From Rugosimonospora africana (lineage in GTDB: Bacteria > Actinomycetota > Actinomycetes > Mycobacteriales > Micromonosporaceae): DNA of 64,000 nucleotides. The translations under genes were made by a program, and so were the position numbers. How positions within the stretch are numbered: position 1 is the first letter of the stretch; every line of letters begins with the position of its first letter. Below are positions 1 through 7,452 of this stretch, in pieces. Where the stretch lies: NCBI RefSeq assembly GCF_016862975.1, contig NZ_BONZ01000009.1:62001-126000 (forward strand). The letters are read 5' to 3'. A model generated the notes under the pieces. It did no database searches and had not been told where the DNA came from. It saw only the letters and a program-made list of their open reading frames with translations.

Positions 1-1
1 T

Positions 2-862
2 ACCGACTGGAAGACGAACCCGAACGCCATGCGTACCCTCGCGGCCGGCAACTCGATCTTCACCAACGTGGCGCTCACCGACGACGGCGACGTCTGGTGG
101 GAGGGCATGGGTGAGCCGCCGGCGCACCTGACCGACTGGCACGGCAACGACTGGACCCCGGACTCGGCCCAGCCGTCGAGCCACCCGAATTCGCGGTTCT
201 GCACGCCGATCAGCCAGTGCCCGATCCTCGCGAAGGAGTACGAGGACCCCCGGGGCGTGCCGATCGACGCGATCCTGTTCGGCGGCCGGCGCAAGACGAC
301 GATCCCGCTGGTGACCCAGGCCAGGGACTGGGTGCACGGGGTCTACCTGGGCGCCACCATCTCGTCCGAGACGACCGCCGCGGCGACCGGCCAGGTCGGC
401 GTGGTCCGCCGGGACCCGATGGCCATGCTGCCGTTCATCGGGTACCACGCGGGCGACTACCTCCAGCACTGGGTCGAGGTCGGCAAGGGCGTCGGTGGCG
501 ACACCGACAAGCTGCCGAAGATCTTCTACGTCAACTGGTTCCGGCGCGGCGACGACGGTCGGTTCCTCTGGCCCGGGTTCGGCGAGAACTCGCGGGTGCT
601 CAAGTGGGTCGTCGAGCGGCTGGACGGCACCGGCGAGGCGGTGGAGACTCCGGTCGGGTTCGTCCCGGCTCCGGGCGCGTTGGACGTTTCCGGCCTCGAT
701 GTGCCCGAAGCGGACGTGGCCGAGGCGCTTGTCGTCGACCCGCTGGAGTGGCGGTCGGAGATCCCGCAGGTGACCGAGTGGTTCGAGAAGCTGGGCGACA
801 AGCTGCCCGCCGTCATGTGGGCGGAACTGGACGCGTTGAAGGCCCGGCTGGGCATCGACTGA
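2..862 (+). CDS. pckG: Phosphoenolpyruvate carboxykinase (GTP), C-terminal part
   Basis: The reading frame is open from base 2, so this is the last 286 residues of an enzyme of about 600 residues; the start lies outside the window. GTP-type PEPCK converts oxaloacetate and GTP to phosphoenolpyruvate, GDP and CO2 in the cytosol and feeds gluconeogenesis. Visible family signatures are the [12 protein letters not shown] segment, the [12 protein letters not shown] segment, the EssTTAAA-type stretch after GATISSE, and the nucleotide-binding C-terminal [13 protein letters not shown] segment. It ends in TGA 118 bases before the next gene on the same strand. The frame is intact throughout. Identification is firm; nothing can be said about its promoter. 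Confidence 0.95.
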   Translation, partial: TDWKTNPNAMRTLAAGNSIFTNVALTDDGDVWWEGMGEPPAHLTDWHGNDWTPDSAQPSSHPNSRFCTPISQCPILAKEYEDPRGVPIDAILFGGRRKTTIPLVTQARDWVHGVYLGATISSETTAAATGQVGVVRRDPMAMLPFIGYHAGDYLQHWVEVGKGVGGDTDKLPKIFYVNWFRRGDDGRFLWPGFGENSRVLKWVVERLDGTGEAVETPVGFVPAPGALDVSGLDVPEADVAEALVVDPLEWRSEIPQVTEWFEKLGDKLPAVMWAELDALKARLGID

Positions 863-968
863 CCGACGGTTGACGGGGCCGGTCCGCAACGGCCGGCCCC
901 GGTACTCCGTACGGCTATTCGTTGCTGAGCTGTTGTGGCGCTCGCTCCGACTCCCGCGGCCGTGTGGC

Positions 969-974
969 TAGGCT
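969..974 (+). promoter_or_regulatory. -10 box of the prenyl synthase gene, leaderless start
   Basis: TAGGCT lies 6 bases before the GTG start at 981 and there is no Shine-Dalgarno sequence between them. Transcription would begin at or next to the start codon. This is the first of about a dozen such arrangements in the window. Confidence 0.5.
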
Positions 975-980
975 GCGATA

Positions 981-1751
981 GTGAGCTTGCGAGACCTGCT
1001 CTACTCGTTGTACGCGCGGCGGCTCGCCGCATCGCTTGTCGGTAAGCCCCGGCCGCAGCACGTCGGCGTGATGTGCGACGGCAATCGCCGGTGGGCGAAG
1101 GAAATGGGGTATGTCGACCCGAACGACGGCCACCGGGTAGGCGCCCGGCGCGTACGTGACGTGCTTCGATGGTGTGACGAAGTCGGCATCGAGCACGTCA
1201 CGCTGTACCTGCTGGCCACCGACAACCTCCAGCGCCCGGCGTCCGAGCTCGATCCGTTGCTCAAGATCATTGAGGACCTGGTCACCGAGCTGGCCGCGGA
1301 GGGCAACCCGTGGCGGCTGCGCATGGTCGGCGCGCTGGACCTGCTGCCGGCGTCCACCGCGACGGCGCTGAAGGCGGCCGAGGAGGGCACGGCCAACCGC
1401 ACCGGTGGGGTCGCGGTCAACGCGGCGGTCGGCTATGGCGGCCGGCGGGAGATCACCGACGCGGTCCGCTCTCTGCTGCACGAGCACGCCAAGGCCGGCG
1501 GGACGATCGAGGAGCTGGCCGAGGTCCTGGACGTCGAGCACATCGCGGAGCACCTGTACACCAAGGGCCAGCCCGACCCCGATCTGGTCATCCGCACCAG
1601 CGGCGAGCAACGGCTGTCGGGGTTCCTGCTCTGGCAGTCGGCCCACTCGGAGTTCTACTTCTGCGACATGAACTGGCCGGAATTCCGGTATGTCGACTTC
1701 CTCCGGGCGCTCCGGTCGTACGCCAACCGCCAGCGCCGGTTCGGCGCCTGA
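981..1751 (+). CDS. Short-chain cis-prenyltransferase, (Z,E)-farnesyl diphosphate synthase-like (UppS family)
   Basis: A cis-isoprenyl diphosphate synthase of 256 residues that condenses isopentenyl diphosphate with an allylic diphosphate to start polyprenyl phosphate synthesis for cell-wall carriers. The catalytic Asp is D33 in MCDGNRRWAKEMG, and the C-terminal RTSGEQRLSGFLLWQSAHSE motif binds the diphosphate. The CDGNRRWA variant (instead of MDGNGRWA) and QRLSGFLLWQSA are close to M. tuberculosis Rv1086, which makes omega,E,Z-farnesyl diphosphate, so a short product is more likely than undecaprenyl diphosphate. That inference rests on resemblance. The GTG start fits the conserved N-terminus and a -10 box 6 bases upstream. 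The stop codon is embedded in the tandem repeat that follows. Confidence 0.9.
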   Translation: MSLRDLLYSLYARRLAASLVGKPRPQHVGVMCDGNRRWAKEMGYVDPNDGHRVGARRVRDVLRWCDEVGIEHVTLYLLATDNLQRPASELDPLLKIIEDLVTELAAEGNPWRLRMVGALDLLPASTATALKAAEEGTANRTGGVAVNAAVGYGGRREITDAVRSLLHEHAKAGGTIEELAEVLDVEHIAEHLYTKGQPDPDLVIRTSGEQRLSGFLLWQSAHSEFYFCDMNWPEFRYVDFLRALRSYANRQRRFGA

Positions 1752-1848
1752 GCACAGCCGGAGCCGGTTTGTGGCGGAGGCGAGCACAGGCCGTGTGGTA
1801 GAGCCTGAGCACAGCCGGAGCCGGTTTGTGGCGGAGGCGAGCACAGGC
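1746..1848 (+). repeat. Stop-anchored tandem repeat, family A, locus 1
   Basis: Two identical 46-base copies (1746-1791 and 1803-1848) with a period of 57. Each starts GCCTGAGCACAGCCGGAG and ends GGCGGAGGCGAGCACAGGC. The first copy contains the last codon and the TGA of the prenyl synthase gene. The same element occurs at 14940-15049 and 55007-55125. A short stem (TGTG with CACA around an 11-base loop) can form in each copy. Confidence 0.9.
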
Positions 1849-1856
1849 TCCGCTGG

Positions 1857-2222
1857 TCAGTCGTCCGGGCTGGCCGCCGCGCGGCGGACGCCCCTCGGGG
1901 CGAGTGGCACGACCGACGCCTCCGGCCCGTGGCTGAGCATGTAGCCCTCGACGAAGCCGCTGTTGCGGTCGCCGATCCGGTTCTCCAACTCGTCGAACCG
2001 GCCGACCACCAGCTCGATGACCAGATCGACCTTGGCTTCGAGCCGGGCGTACGCGTGGACGACGATCGCCGTGATCGCCGCCACGGCCGAGCACGCCACC
2101 GCGAACAGGTTCACCACCTCGGGGACCGAGTGCGTGGTGAGCGTGGCCAACAGCAGGTTCGCCAGTGCGTCCAGTGCGGCCGTGACGACCGCGACCAGGA
2201 CACCGGCCCATTTGAAGCCCAT
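1857..2222 (-). CDS. Small two-helix membrane protein, unknown function
   Basis: A 121-residue protein that I do not recognise. It begins MGFKWAGVLVAVVTAALDAL, and a second hydrophobic segment (VVNLFAVACSAVAAITAIVVHAY) follows at about residues 36-58. The rest is a soluble, charged tail with a short helical stretch (KVDLVIELVVGRFDELENR). The frame is open further upstream, but the ATG at 2222 is preceded by GAAGGAGA at good spacing, so this start is preferred. It lies 155 bases downstream of the XRE regulator gene on the same strand and converges on the tandem repeat behind the prenyl synthase gene. Membrane location is an inference from hydrophobicity. Confidence 0.6.
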   Translation of the reverse strand: MGFKWAGVLVAVVTAALDALANLLLATLTTHSVPEVVNLFAVACSAVAAITAIVVHAYARLEAKVDLVIELVVGRFDELENRIGDRNSGFVEGYMLSHGPEASVVPLAPRGVRRAAASPDD

Positions 2223-2377
2223 CACTGCGTCTCCTTCGGTGCGGAGCGAAACCGCCCGCACGTGCCCCCACCTCGGATGACGTCTCATCGCCCTCCCGTG
2301 ACGGAAGGTAAACCGCCCGGCCACTCAGGGGAGGCGGAAGATTGCGATTCCAGGGGGTTCTTTCGCCATTTGCAATC

Positions 2378-2815
2378 TCAGCCGGCGCGTCGCTGCCTCT
2401 TGCTCGGATCGTCCGGCACCGACGGCCGGTAGGCGAGGTATCGGACAGTTTCCCGAATATGGTACTTTTCGGACTCGGAGACGGCCGGATCCATCAGCCG
2501 GCGAAGCAGCGCCTCCACGTCGGGATCCATCGGCGGCGGCGCTGGTGTGGGCCGGGCCGGTGCGGACCGGTCCCAGCCGAGGATGCCGAAGGCGATGGTC
2601 GGCTTGATCCCCAATCCTTCGCAGAATGCCACTACCCGGGCGGGCTCGGGATCGTTACTCCAATCGCCGCGTACCCAGCGGTTGATGGTCTGGCGGGAGA
2701 TCCCGGTGCGCCGCGCCACCTCCGAGCCGTTCCAGGCTCGGGTGCTGCGTGCGTCGTCGAGCGCCTTGCGCACAAAAGCGGCGAACGCCTGATGGCGGCT
2801 GGGGGTGTCACGCAC
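2378..2815 (-). CDS. XRE-family helix-turn-helix transcriptional regulator
   Basis: A 145-residue DNA-binding protein. A helix-turn-helix (GSEVARRTGISRQTINRWVRG) occupies about residues 30-50, followed by FCEGLGIKPTIAFGILGW, typical of small actinobacterial XRE regulators. The C-terminal 60 residues are Pro-rich and then charged (VEALLRRLMDPAVSESEKYHIRE). The frame extends upstream to 2935, but a TATACC box lies inside that extension. The GTG at 2815 has TACCTT 6 bases before it and begins right before the first helix, so I choose 2815; the start remains uncertain. It is divergent from the small gene at 3176 and a palindrome at 3008-3022 lies between them. Target genes cannot be told from sequence. 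Confidence 0.7.
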   Translation of the reverse strand: MRDTPSRHQAFAAFVRKALDDARSTRAWNGSEVARRTGISRQTINRWVRGDWSNDPEPARVVAFCEGLGIKPTIAFGILGWDRSAPARPTPAPPPMDPDVEALLRRLMDPAVSESEKYHIRETVRYLAYRPSVPDDPSKRQRRAG

Positions 2816-3175
2816 GCGGCCAAGGTACGTGCCGGCACTCGGATGCCCGAAACGTGGCGGTGACCCGTCACGCTCATGGGACACCTCGGAGTGCCCGACG
2901 GACGGCTCGAAATTCGCGGTATAGAGGGGTTGCACCTGCTCAGCGTACCTGGTCCGAATGGTCGAAAGGAATCAGCCGAACGGATGATGCTGTCACGCGC
3001 GCGTTACGACATATCGTATGTCACGTACCCGGGACAGTCGCCGACCAGAGTAGTCACCTCGACGCGTCAAGGGAAAAGAAGTGCAGCAGTTCGGGCCGAC
3101 AAAGAAGGCCGGCTCGCGTGCCGCCGCGACTACGGTGGCCTCGCGCGGGAGCCGGAGCTGGGAGGTAACCGGGGT
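2816..3175. other. 360-base intergenic region between divergent small genes
   Basis: No convincing gene. It holds a possible TATACC -10 box for the XRE gene (minus strand, near 2919-2924) and an A+T-rich patch with a perfect inverted repeat at 3008-3022. At its right end is the GGAGGT ribosome binding site (3161-3166) of the next gene. Confidence 0.5.
3008..3022. promoter_or_regulatory. Perfect inverted repeat, candidate operator
   Basis: GACATATCGTATGTC is a 6+3+6 perfect inverted repeat in the divergent region between the XRE gene and the small gene at 3176. Its A+T content is unusual for this DNA. It is a plausible binding site for the neighbouring XRE protein, by inference from position only. 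Confidence 0.4.
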
Positions 3176-3511
3176 GTGCGGATGACCGAAATCGCAAGTC
3201 GTACAGAGGCGTTCAGCCTTGTCGCCGACGGAGTGGCGGCGGGCCTCGTCGCACCGTGGCGGCTCTACTTGGCCCGGGGCTGCCGGTACCTGTCCCTCAG
3301 TGTCGGCGAGCGCAGCGAGTGGGACGCCTGGCGGATCCACCTCGGCTGCCCCGACCTGACTATCCGGGTATACGAGGCGGAAGGCGTGGTTCGCCGTTCC
3401 TCGGTCGCGGAGATCGTCCAGAGTGGCTGCCGGATCGCCATCGAGCTTATTGAGGACGTAGACACCGGCGACCTGTGCATGCTGCTCGACGAGCCCGAGG
3501 TGACGCCATGA
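3176..3511 (+). CDS. Small hypothetical protein (111 aa)
   Basis: I do not recognise this protein. It is soluble in appearance, with no signal peptide or membrane segment: a Leu/Val-rich N-terminal half (RLYLARGCRYLSLSVGER) and an acidic C-terminal end (ELIEDVDTGDLCMLLDEPE). The GTG at 3176 is preceded by GGAGGT with 9 bases spacing; the in-frame ATG at 3182 is the alternative (109 aa). Codon use is less GC-biased than in neighbours (for example Val GTA before GAC), in keeping with an accessory gene. The stop overlaps the ATG of a nine-codon frame that leads into the next gene, so the two genes are probably translated in sequence. Confidence 0.6.
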   Translation: MRMTEIASRTEAFSLVADGVAAGLVAPWRLYLARGCRYLSLSVGERSEWDAWRIHLGCPDLTIRVYEAEGVVRRSSVAEIVQSGCRIAIELIEDVDTGDLCMLLDEPEVTP

Positions 3512-3537
3512 ACGAGCACAGCGAGGTGGTCGCATGA
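3508..3537 (+). CDS. Nine-codon coupling minicistron (candidate)
   Basis: ATG at 3508 overlaps the stop of the upstream gene (ATGA), codes for MNEHSEVVA, and its own TGA at 3535 overlaps the ATG of the downstream gene (ATGA at 3534-3537). A ribosome could therefore re-initiate twice across the junction. It contains GCGAGGTGG, which could also serve as a ribosome binding site for the next gene, so it may be only a spacer. Confidence 0.3.
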   Translation: MNEHSEVVA

Positions 3538-3827
3538 GTCCGGGAGCCGCACTGTTCCTGATCTTGTTGCTGGGGTCGTCGACGTACGCGGCGGGCCGGT
3601 TGCACGCCCGGGTGGGATACCGGTTCGGGTACCGCTTCGGGTACCGGCAGGGGTACTTCGACGGCGACCGGGCCTGCTGGAACCGGCGTCGGCGGGAGGC
3701 GCAGGCCGCGGTCAGCGCGGCCCTCACCAGCAAGGGTCGGACCGACACGTTCTCGATCGTCCGATCCGGCACGACTTACACCAGCGCGTCAGGTTCGGGG
3801 CGTCACGCCCAGCACCCCGACGCGTGA
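3534..3827 (+). CDS. Small single-pass membrane protein, unknown function
   Basis: A 97-residue protein with an N-terminal hydrophobic segment (SPGAALFLILLLGSSTYAAG, residues 2-21) that could be a membrane anchor or an uncleaved signal. It is followed by a repeated aromatic-basic motif (RFGYRFGYRQGYFDGD) at about residues 30-45. The C-terminal half is polar and probably disordered. The ATG at 3534 overlaps the stop of a nine-codon frame, and a strong intrinsic terminator lies 120 bases downstream, so it is the last gene of this small operon. I do not recognise the family. Confidence 0.55.
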   Translation: MSPGAALFLILLLGSSTYAAGRLHARVGYRFGYRFGYRQGYFDGDRACWNRRRREAQAAVSAALTSKGRTDTFSIVRSGTTYTSASGSGRHAQHPDA

Positions 3828-4106
3828 GCATCTACGCCGCCGATCCGAGGCATCGGCTGCGATCGTGGAACGGCACGCGGCACCGGACCGGCACCGGTTG
3901 ACCGCGAGCCGTAGCCGGACCCGGCCCGGCTGCCGCGATACAGATGCCGGGGCGCCCGGCGGGGACGGGAACACCCGCCGGGCGCCCCTTTTTGCTCCAC
4001 GGCCGGAGGTGTGGCCGGAGGCCCGGAGGTGCGGCCGTCGGTAATGCCGCTCACCGGAATGGCTGTGCTACTGGCAGAGTTGGCAGCGGCCCGTTAGCTT
4101 CTAGGC
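3828..4106. other. Intergenic region before the phoH2 operon
   Basis: No gene supported between the small membrane protein and the ORF at 4107. It contains the strong terminator at 3949-3993 and, at its right end, TAGCTT (4095-4100), a -10-like box 6 bases before the ATG at 4107. Frames that read through the region have poor codon structure. Confidence 0.5.
3949..3993 (+). terminator. Strong intrinsic (Rho-independent) terminator
   Basis: A perfect 15-base-pair stem (GGGGCGCCCGGCGGG at 3949-3963 with its complement at 3974-3988), a 10-base loop and then TTTTT. It ends the transcript of the small genes at 3176-3827 and isolates phoH2 from them. Confidence 0.93.
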
Positions 4107-4247
4107 ATGGCGTCGGGGGCTTCCCGGGCCAACCGGCAGGCCCGGACCGCTCTACCCAACGCCACGGGATTCGCACCCGATCCCGTGCGACCGGGCACCG
4201 GACGCGCAGTCGTGAGCGGGGGTGCCGCTCGCCGGAGCAGCCTGTGA
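4107..4247 (+). CDS. Small ORF overlapping phoH2, candidate PhoAT-like antitoxin
   Basis: A 46-codon frame starting [18 protein letters not shown] and ending GAARRSSL. Its TGA overlaps the GTG start of phoH2 by four bases (GTGA, 4244-4247), the classic sign of translational coupling. A TAGCTT box lies 6 bases before its ATG, matching the leaderless promoters of this window, so transcription of phoH2 probably begins here. In mycobacteria, phoH2 (Rv1095) is reported to be preceded by an overlapping short antitoxin gene, phoAT. This ORF has the same position, but I cannot confirm sequence homology and it is shorter and very basic. It could also be a leader peptide. Confidence 0.45.
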   Translation: MASGASRANRQARTALPNATGFAPDPVRPGTGRAVVSGGAARRSSL

Positions 4248-5563
4248 CCACTCGCCGTAACACTCGCAAGGCCGCGCCCCGAACCTACGTCCTGGACACC
4301 TCAGTTCTGCTCGCAGACCCAGCCGCGTTCCTGCGCTTCGACGAGCACGAGGTGACCCTCCCCCTGGTGGTGATCTCCGAGCTGGAGGGCAAGCGGCACC
4401 ACCCGGAACTCGGCTACTTCGCCAGGCAGTCCCTGCGGCTGCTGGACGACCTGCGCGTCCAGTACGGCCGGCTGGACGAGCCGGTACCGGTGAACGATGC
4501 CGGTGGCACCCTCCGGGTCGAGCTGAATCACGCCGATCCGAGCGTGCTGCCTCCGGGCTTCCGCAACGATGCCAACGACACCCGGATCCTGTCCGTCGCC
4601 CTGGCGCTGGCCGCTGAGGGCAAGGACGTCACGCTGGTCAGCAAGGACATGCCGCTGCGGGTCAAGGCCGCCTCGGTGGGGCTTTCGGCCGACGAGTACA
4701 GGCACGGTCAGGCCAGCGACCCGACGTGGACCGGCATGGCCGAGCTCGAGTTGACGGAGGGCCAGGTCAGCGCGCTCTACGCCGGCGAAGCCCTGGACCT
4801 CGGCGAAGCCGCCGGCCTCCCGACGCACACCGGGCTGGTGCTGCACTCGTCCGGCGGTTCGGCGCTGGGGCGGGTGTTGCCGGACAAGACGGTACGGCTG
4901 GTGCGCGGAGACCGTGAGGCGTTCGGGCTGCACGGCCGGTCGGCGGAGCAGCGCATCGCGCTGGACCTGCTGCTCGACGAGTCGATCGGGATCGTGTCGC
5001 TCGGTGGCCGGGCCGGGACCGGGAAGTCCGCGCTGGCCCTGTGTGCCGGGCTGGAGCAGGTGATGGAGCGGCGCAAGCACAAGAAGGTCGTGGTCTTCCG
5101 GCCGCTGTACGCCGTGGGTGGCCAGGAGCTGGGATACCTGCCGGGGTCCGAGGCGGAGAAGATGTCGCCCTGGGCGCAGGCGGTGTTCGACACGCTGGGC
5201 GCGCTGGTGCACGACAACGTGCTGGACGAGGTCATCTCCCGCGGCATGCTCGAAGTGCTGCCGTTGACTCACATCCGGGGCCGGAGCCTGCACGACGCGT
5301 TCGTCATCGTGGACGAGGCGCAGTCGCTGGAGCGGGGCGTACTGCTGACCGTGCTGTCCCGGATCGGCACCGGTTCCCGGGTGGTGCTGACTCACGACGT
5401 CGCCCAGCGGGACAACCTCAGGGTCGGTCGCCACGACGGTGTGGTCGCGGTGATCGAGGCGCTCAAGGGCCACCAGCTGTTCGCTCACGTGACGCTCACC
5501 CGTTCGGAGCGGTCGCCGATCGCGGAAGTCGTCACCGACCTTCTCGAAGAGATCCCGATTTAG
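4244..5563 (+). CDS. phoH2: PhoH2-type protein: PIN ribonuclease domain fused to PhoH ATPase/helicase
   Basis: A 439-residue cytosolic protein. The N-terminal PIN domain (about residues 14-150) starts [16 protein letters not shown] with D18 as first metal ligand, and has the acidic [10 protein letters not shown] stretch. The C-terminal PhoH ATPase (from about 235) has Walker [12 protein letters not shown] (about 253-263), Walker B VIVDEAQS (about 353-360) and the late [10 protein letters not shown] motif. Mycobacterial PhoH2 proteins act as RNA helicases and ribonucleases and are described as toxins. The GTG at 4244 fits the known N-terminus; the frame is open further upstream, but that extension is the small ORF's region in another frame and looks non-coding. 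It is probably coupled to the 46-codon ORF. Confidence 0.9.
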   Translation: MTTRRNTRKAAPRTYVLDTSVLLADPAAFLRFDEHEVTLPLVVISELEGKRHHPELGYFARQSLRLLDDLRVQYGRLDEPVPVNDAGGTLRVELNHADPSVLPPGFRNDANDTRILSVALALAAEGKDVTLVSKDMPLRVKAASVGLSADEYRHGQASDPTWTGMAELELTEGQVSALYAGEALDLGEAAGLPTHTGLVLHSSGGSALGRVLPDKTVRLVRGDREAFGLHGRSAEQRIALDLLLDESIGIVSLGGRAGTGKSALALCAGLEQVMERRKHKKVVVFRPLYAVGGQELGYLPGSEAEKMSPWAQAVFDTLGALVHDNVLDEVISRGMLEVLPLTHIRGRSLHDAFVIVDEAQSLERGVLLTVLSRIGTGSRVVLTHDVAQRDNLRVGRHDGVVAVIEALKGHQLFAHVTLTRSERSPIAEVVTDLLEEIPI

Positions 5564-5586
5564 GGGGTTTAGGCCGCATTCGCGGC

Positions 5587-5600
5587 GTGATACAGGTCAC
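5587..5600. promoter_or_regulatory. CRP-type binding site
   Basis: GTGATACAGGTCAC has both perfect CRP half-sites (GTGA, six bases, TCAC) and a flanking A that extends the match. It is centred about 203 bases before the transglycosylase start, with TTGACT (5603-5608) just downstream as a possible -35 box. In M. tuberculosis the Crp homologue Rv3676 controls the cell-wall lytic gene rpfA through such a site, so the position is sensible. Confidence 0.6.
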
Positions 5601-5796
5601 AGTTGACTGCCCTTCGGCTGACGGCGGGCCATGCCCTGGTTCAGGGTGGTCCTCGAACGCTTGGGGCTGATGATGCGGCTGTGCATCAATGCCCGAATCC
5701 GCGGACCCTGGCGGGGCGGCGTTCTCGGTGCGGATCTCCGTCGATGTGAACGACGGTGAGAAGCGCCGGGCCTTGTCCCCGACGAAGGGAACGTTC

Positions 5797-6465
5797 GTGA
5801 GTCGGCTGCTGAGCCGGTTCGGGATGCGGGCATTCGCCATAGGGCTGCTGGTTCTCGGCCTGACGGGCGGGTTCCTGCTGAGCGCCGATCGTCAGACACA
5901 GCGCAGGAACATGGTGGCCGGCGACGCCGTTATGGCGGAAGCCGACGAGATGCACCAGCTCAAGATCATCCAGGCGGAGAGCTGGCGCCTCGGCGCCCCG
6001 CAGCGCGCCGCCCAGGCGGACGCCCAGGAGAAGGCGAACGCCGCGGCGCAGGCGGCTGCCGGCCGGGCCAAGGCCGCGGACGACGCTGTCCGGGCCAGCC
6101 GGTCGAAGCCCCGCAACACGCCCAGCGTGGCTCCGTCGTACAACGTGCCGTCGTCGTGCTCTCAGTACACGGGCAACCAGGGCATCGGATGCGGGCTGCT
6201 GCTCGAGGCGGGCTTCGGGCTCGACCAGATGCCCTGCCTGGTGAACATGTGGAACAAGGAGAGCGGCTGGCGGACGACCGCCAGGAACCCCTCCGGCGCG
6301 TACGGCATCCCGCAGGCGTACCCGGGCAGCAAAATGTCCGTGTACGGCGCGGACTACCTGACCAATCCGGTCACCCAGATCAAATGGGGGCTCAGCTACA
6401 TCAAGGGCCGGTACAAGACGCCGTGCGGGGCCTGGAGCTACTGGCAGGCGCACCACTCGTACTGA
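5797..6465 (+). CDS. Membrane-anchored or secreted lytic transglycosylase (SLT-like domain)
   Basis: A 222-residue peptidoglycan-cleaving enzyme. The GTG at 5797 follows GAAGGGA at 7 bases, and the N-terminus is a signal/anchor (about residues 10-32, MRAFAIGLLVLGLTGGFLL). Then comes an Ala/Lys-rich helical stretch (about 45-100, ADAQEKANAAAQAAAGRAKA), probably a coiled coil or wall spacer, a linker, and a C-terminal transglycosylase domain with catalytic Glu in WNKESGW (about residue 154) and the NPSGAYGIPQ motif. Cysteine pairs in the catalytic domain (CSQYTGNQGIGCG) may form disulphides outside the cell. It is monocistronic. The CRP-type site 200 bases upstream suggests control by a CRP family regulator. 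Confidence 0.85.
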   Translation: MSRLLSRFGMRAFAIGLLVLGLTGGFLLSADRQTQRRNMVAGDAVMAEADEMHQLKIIQAESWRLGAPQRAAQADAQEKANAAAQAAAGRAKAADDAVRASRSKPRNTPSVAPSYNVPSSCSQYTGNQGIGCGLLLEAGFGLDQMPCLVNMWNKESGWRTTARNPSGAYGIPQAYPGSKMSVYGADYLTNPVTQIKWGLSYIKGRYKTPCGAWSYWQAHHSY

Positions 6466-6549
6466 CCGTCCCCTGCCGACCGGTCCGGCGCGGCGCGTCT
6501 GGCACCGCCCGACCCAGACCGGTCGTGGCAGCTCCTGGCACCCGTCTGC

Positions 6550-6555
6550 TACCAG
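6550..6555 (+). promoter_or_regulatory. -10 box of the rhomboid gene, leaderless start
   Basis: TACCAG is followed after 7 bases by the GTG at 6563, with no ribosome binding site in between. The box deviates from consensus at the last base, so support is modest. Confidence 0.35.
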
Positions 6556-6562
6556 TGGATGG

Positions 6563-7249
6563 GTGAGCCTGAACCCGCCCGTACCGGACCGCGACGAAAC
6601 GGACCCGAACCGCTTCGGCACGGTCGCCTTCTACGCCGCGCTCGGCCGGGCCTTCGTCGCCATGTGCGGCGTGGTCGTCGGGCTGTTCCTGATCGAGGTG
6701 ATCAACCACGCGGACGGCGATCGCCTCAACAACTACGGTGGCATCCGCCCGCACCACCTCGACGGGCTCGACGGTGTGGTCTTCGCGCCGTTCCTGCACG
6801 CCAGCTTCGCCCACTTCTACGCCAACGCGGTGCCACTGCTGCTGACCGGCACCTTCGCGCTGGCCATCGGCCTCCGGCGATTCCTCGGCGTGACCGCGCT
6901 CATCGCCGTGGTCAGCGGTCTCGGTGTGTGGTTCGTCGCGTCGCCGAAATACATCGTGGTCGGCGCCAGCGGCGTGATCCTCGGCTACATCGGGTTCCTG
7001 CTGGTCCGCGGGATCGTCGAGCGCAGCTGGTGGGGGATCGCGGTGGGGGTGCTGATCGGCCTGCTGTACGGCACCCAGATCTTCGGCGAGGTCACCCCCG
7101 GGAACGAGCAGGTCTCCTGGCAGGCCCACCTGTTCGGCCTCGTCGGCGGGCTCCTGGCGGCGATCGTGTTCCGGCGGCGGCCCCGACTCCGGCCGCAGAT
7201 CCCGGAACCATTGACCAACCCGACGCTCGATCTGCCCACATTGGACTGA
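6563..7249 (+). CDS. Rhomboid-family intramembrane serine protease
   Basis: A 228-residue polytopic membrane protease that cuts transmembrane segments of substrate proteins. Catalytic Ser is in GASG (VVGASGVILGY, about residue 135) and catalytic His in WQAHLFGLVGG (about residue 188). The helix-2 motif HASFAHFYANAVP with its conserved His and Asn is present at about 78-90. About six hydrophobic segments can be traced between residues 25 and 210, followed by a basic C-terminal tail. Substrates are unknown. The gene stands alone between the transglycosylase and the ferredoxin reductase genes. Confidence 0.9.
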   Translation: MSLNPPVPDRDETDPNRFGTVAFYAALGRAFVAMCGVVVGLFLIEVINHADGDRLNNYGGIRPHHLDGLDGVVFAPFLHASFAHFYANAVPLLLTGTFALAIGLRRFLGVTALIAVVSGLGVWFVASPKYIVVGASGVILGYIGFLLVRGIVERSWWGIAVGVLIGLLYGTQIFGEVTPGNEQVSWQAHLFGLVGGLLAAIVFRRRPRLRPQIPEPLTNPTLDLPTLD

Positions 7250-7452
7250 CGCTCCGGCCTCCCGCATCCCCCGCCGATCGGCCGGGATGATGCCACCGCG
7301 ACCGTGTCTCCGCCAGCGAATGGGCTCAGATCACACGCCCGGCGTACCCCGTCCGCCCGCACGGATTACCAGGTCCCCGGAACCTGTTGCTCAAGCCGCC
7401 GCGTGACCGTAGGGTCCACTTCAGCGGCTGGACGGACGGTGGTGAGGCCGGA

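Noticed and set aside
1746-1848. Integron attC-type cassette ends for the repeats behind stop codons
   Set aside because: No integrase, no conserved core sites and no long imperfect palindrome; the flanking genes are housekeeping genes.
3944-4243. N-terminal extension of PhoH2 by 100 residues
   Set aside because: The extension runs through an intrinsic terminator and a promoter-like region, and the GTG at 4244 matches the known family N-terminus.
5564-5796. Possible c-di-AMP (ydaO-type) riboswitch before the lytic transglycosylase
   Set aside because: Such riboswitches often precede cell-wall lytic genes in actinobacteria, but I could not find the conserved core; only the CRP-type site is clear.
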